Assembly: GCA_003507115.1 (NCBI GenBank)
Contig: DNWN01000098.1
Coordinates: 1 to 29,747, forward strand
Direction: 5' to 3'
Origin: Cryomorphaceae bacterium
GTDB taxonomy: Bacteria; Bacteroidota; Bacteroidia; Flavobacteriales; Schleiferiaceae
Length of the DNA stretch: 29,747 bases
The position numbers and the translations under genes are program-made. Positions 28,580 to 29,747 of the stretch are shown here, piece by piece; position 1 is the stretch's first letter; each line of letters opens with the position of its first letter. Under the pieces are notes generated by a model that did not search any database, was not told the DNA's origin, and saw only the letters and a list, made by a program, of their open reading frames with translations.

Positions 28580-29290
28580 ATGGCTAGTAAATCTCCCGAT
28601 TCCATTTCCAAAGCCTTCAAACGGAAGTCCTGGAACGAAACCCGAACCAACGATTCTTGGGCCATTTTTAAAATCATGTCCGAATTTGTGGAAGGCTACG
28701 AACGCCTGTCTCGAATTGGTCCCTGCGTCAGCATTTTTGGCTCGGCCCGCCTCAAAGAAGGGGACGCCTGGTACCAGGATGCCCAGCGCATTGCGGAGGG
28801 TCTAGGCAAAAAGGGCTACGGTATCATTAGTGGCGGGGGTCCCGGCATCATGGAGGCCGCCAACCGCGGGGCCAAGGAGGTGGGCGCTCCCTCCGTGGGC
28901 CTCAACATAGAACTACCTCACGAACAAAAGCCTAACGATTACATCGACTTAGACAAGAGTGTGGATTTTGACTACTTCTTTGTGCGCAAAGTCATGTTTG
29001 TCAAGTACTCCCAGGGCTTTGTCGTGATGCCTGGAGGTTTTGGCACCTTGGATGAGATGTTTGAGGCCATCACATTAATCCAGACCAAGAAAATTGGCAA
29101 ATTTCCGGTGATTCTCGTTGGGAAAGAATACTGGCAAGGTCTCATGGATTGGATGGAAAAAACCCTCAGAGGTGAGCACCTCATCGGTGAGAATGACATG
29201 AACCTTATGAAGCTGGTGGACAGCCCCGAAGAGGCCATTCAGGCCATCGACGACTTCTACAGCCGTTACTTGTTCAAGCCGAATTTCTAA
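28580..29290 (+). CDS. LOG-family protein (TIGR00730, cytokinin riboside 5'-monophosphate phosphoribohydrolase-like)
   Basis: Rossmann-fold nucleotide hydrolase, 236 residues. The family hallmark motifs are both present: GGGPGIMEAANRGA (near 94-107) and MPGGFGTLDEMFE (near 150-162) with the catalytic Arg/Glu positions nearby (VRKVMF near 135). LOG enzymes release the base from cytokinin monophosphates or from purine nucleoside monophosphates; in bacteria without plant contact the role is usually described as nucleotide 5'-monophosphate nucleosidase activity. The length and the long N-terminal extension (about 1-45) suggest the larger type II LOG form. It is 63 nt after uvrA, with a palindrome between, so it may be cotranscribed or separately controlled. 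Confidence 0.92.
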   Translation: MASKSPDSISKAFKRKSWNETRTNDSWAIFKIMSEFVEGYERLSRIGPCVSIFGSARLKEGDAWYQDAQRIAEGLGKKGYGIISGGGPGIMEAANRGAKEVGAPSVGLNIELPHEQKPNDYIDLDKSVDFDYFFVRKVMFVKYSQGFVVMPGGFGTLDEMFEAITLIQTKKIGKFPVILVGKEYWQGLMDWMEKTLRGEHLIGENDMNLMKLVDSPEEAIQAIDDFYSRYLFKPNF

Positions 29291-29329
29291 CGCAGGCCCT
29301 ACGGGACATGCCCGGAGTCCTGGGAGAAA

Positions 29330-29747
29330 TCAAAAAGAACGGTCAAAGACCTGGACTTTCTTCTGGTAGTAGTGCTCCCCTAATCGCACCGTTTCACGGC
29401 CAAATCGGTGCAGACCTATGCTCCAAAGCTTGGCCCCGCCTCCAAAATCGATGGTGAAAACGGGTCGGTTATTCACAAGAATTGGATGCATCGTCAGGCC
29501 AATGCTCATAAATCCCTGCTGCTCCAACCGGCGCAAAGCAGGAGCATAGGGGTTCACGATGGAAATGGTCTGATGGGTACTCGCTTCAAAGGTGGCTCCT
29601 AAAAAAGGGCTCGTCGATGTCGTCGGCTGCAGGGCGGGTCCATAGGAAAACAAGGGCAGGATCACTGCCGTTTTATACCGAACCATGTCTACACTGCGAT
29701 TGGTTTTAGCGTCACTCGATTGAAAGGTCATGACCGTCGAATAGCTG
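29330..29747 (-). CDS. C-terminal part of an unidentified protein (5' end outside window)
   Basis: The frame stays open to the window edge, so the start lies to the right; about 139 residues are visible. I do not recognise a family. Alternating hydrophobic/polar stretches (GFMSIGLTMHPILVNN, PVFTIDFGGGAKLWSIGLHRF) and a final phenylalanine are compatible with an outer-membrane beta-barrel or a beta-rich envelope protein, but no barrel family can be named. It converges on the LOG gene, with 39 nt between the two stops. A short CGGG/CCCG pair (29302-29314) lies in that gap without a T-tract. Confidence 0.6.
   Translation of the reverse strand, partial: SYSTVMTFQSSDAKTNRSVDMVRYKTAVILPLFSYGPALQPTTSTSPFLGATFEASTHQTISIVNPYAPALRRLEQQGFMSIGLTMHPILVNNRPVFTIDFGGGAKLWSIGLHRFGRETVRLGEHYYQKKVQVFDRSF

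Noticed and set aside
1..29747. CRISPR arrays, insertion sequences, prophage genes, tRNA or rRNA genes
   Set aside because: No regularly spaced repeats, transposase or phage proteins, or cloverleaf/rRNA signatures were found by eye; a dedicated tRNA and RNA-family search would be the decisive test.

Overview
The window is a dense chromosomal stretch from a member of the Bacteroidota. The evidence is a type IX secretion 'plug' protein (DUF5103 family), a Bacteroidota-style ECF sigma factor, the bacillithiol enzyme BshA, a MORN/YwqK-type secreted protein, a glycosidase family 3-serine hydrolase fusion, two UvrA paralogues, the mutL-rhomboid-rhomboid-nuclease cluster, and promoters of the Bacteroidota type (TAnnTTTG). 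G+C content looks slightly above 50%. There is no sign of a prophage, insertion sequence, CRISPR array, tRNA or rRNA; this is a housekeeping region and not an island.

Layout from left to right. The 3' part of the T9SS plug gene is followed by sua5 (first step of t6A tRNA modification). On the minus strand, tatC-lptB run tail-to-tail into sua5. recQ is divergent from tatC. After a gene-poor stretch (5957-6240) come an ECF sigma factor (minus) and, divergent from it, a first uvrA paralogue (plus). Next is an intergenic region with a promoter, a 5' stem-loop and a terminator-like hairpin, which may be a small RNA. A minus-strand operon then reads (from its promoter at about 15.64 kb) GH3/serine hydrolase, MORN protein, bshA, a SUI1-family protein, and a TrmH/SpoU methyltransferase, all with overlapping ends. 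Divergent from it is the plus-strand operon small membrane protein-mutL-rhomboid-rhomboid-EEP hydrolase. An orphan peptide-binding lipoprotein (minus) is divergent from the last plus-strand operon mtaB-inositol monophosphatase-rfbC-lytic transglycosylase-uvrA, followed by a LOG-family gene. A minus-strand partial gene of unknown function closes the window.

Themes: DNA repair (recQ, mutL, two uvrA), cell envelope (lptB, tatC, rfbC, lytic transglycosylase, GH3 hydrolase, rhomboids) and tRNA modification (sua5 and mtaB act in sequence on A37). The most notable non-gene signal is that five genes that lead transcription units carry an exact TAnnTTTG box only 4 to 13 nt before their start codon. 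This predicts leaderless or almost leaderless mRNAs. I did not find a convincing new multi-gene system. The best candidates for something undescribed are the leaderless promoter pattern, the small RNA at about 9.75 kb, and a 17-bp palindrome before the LOG gene.
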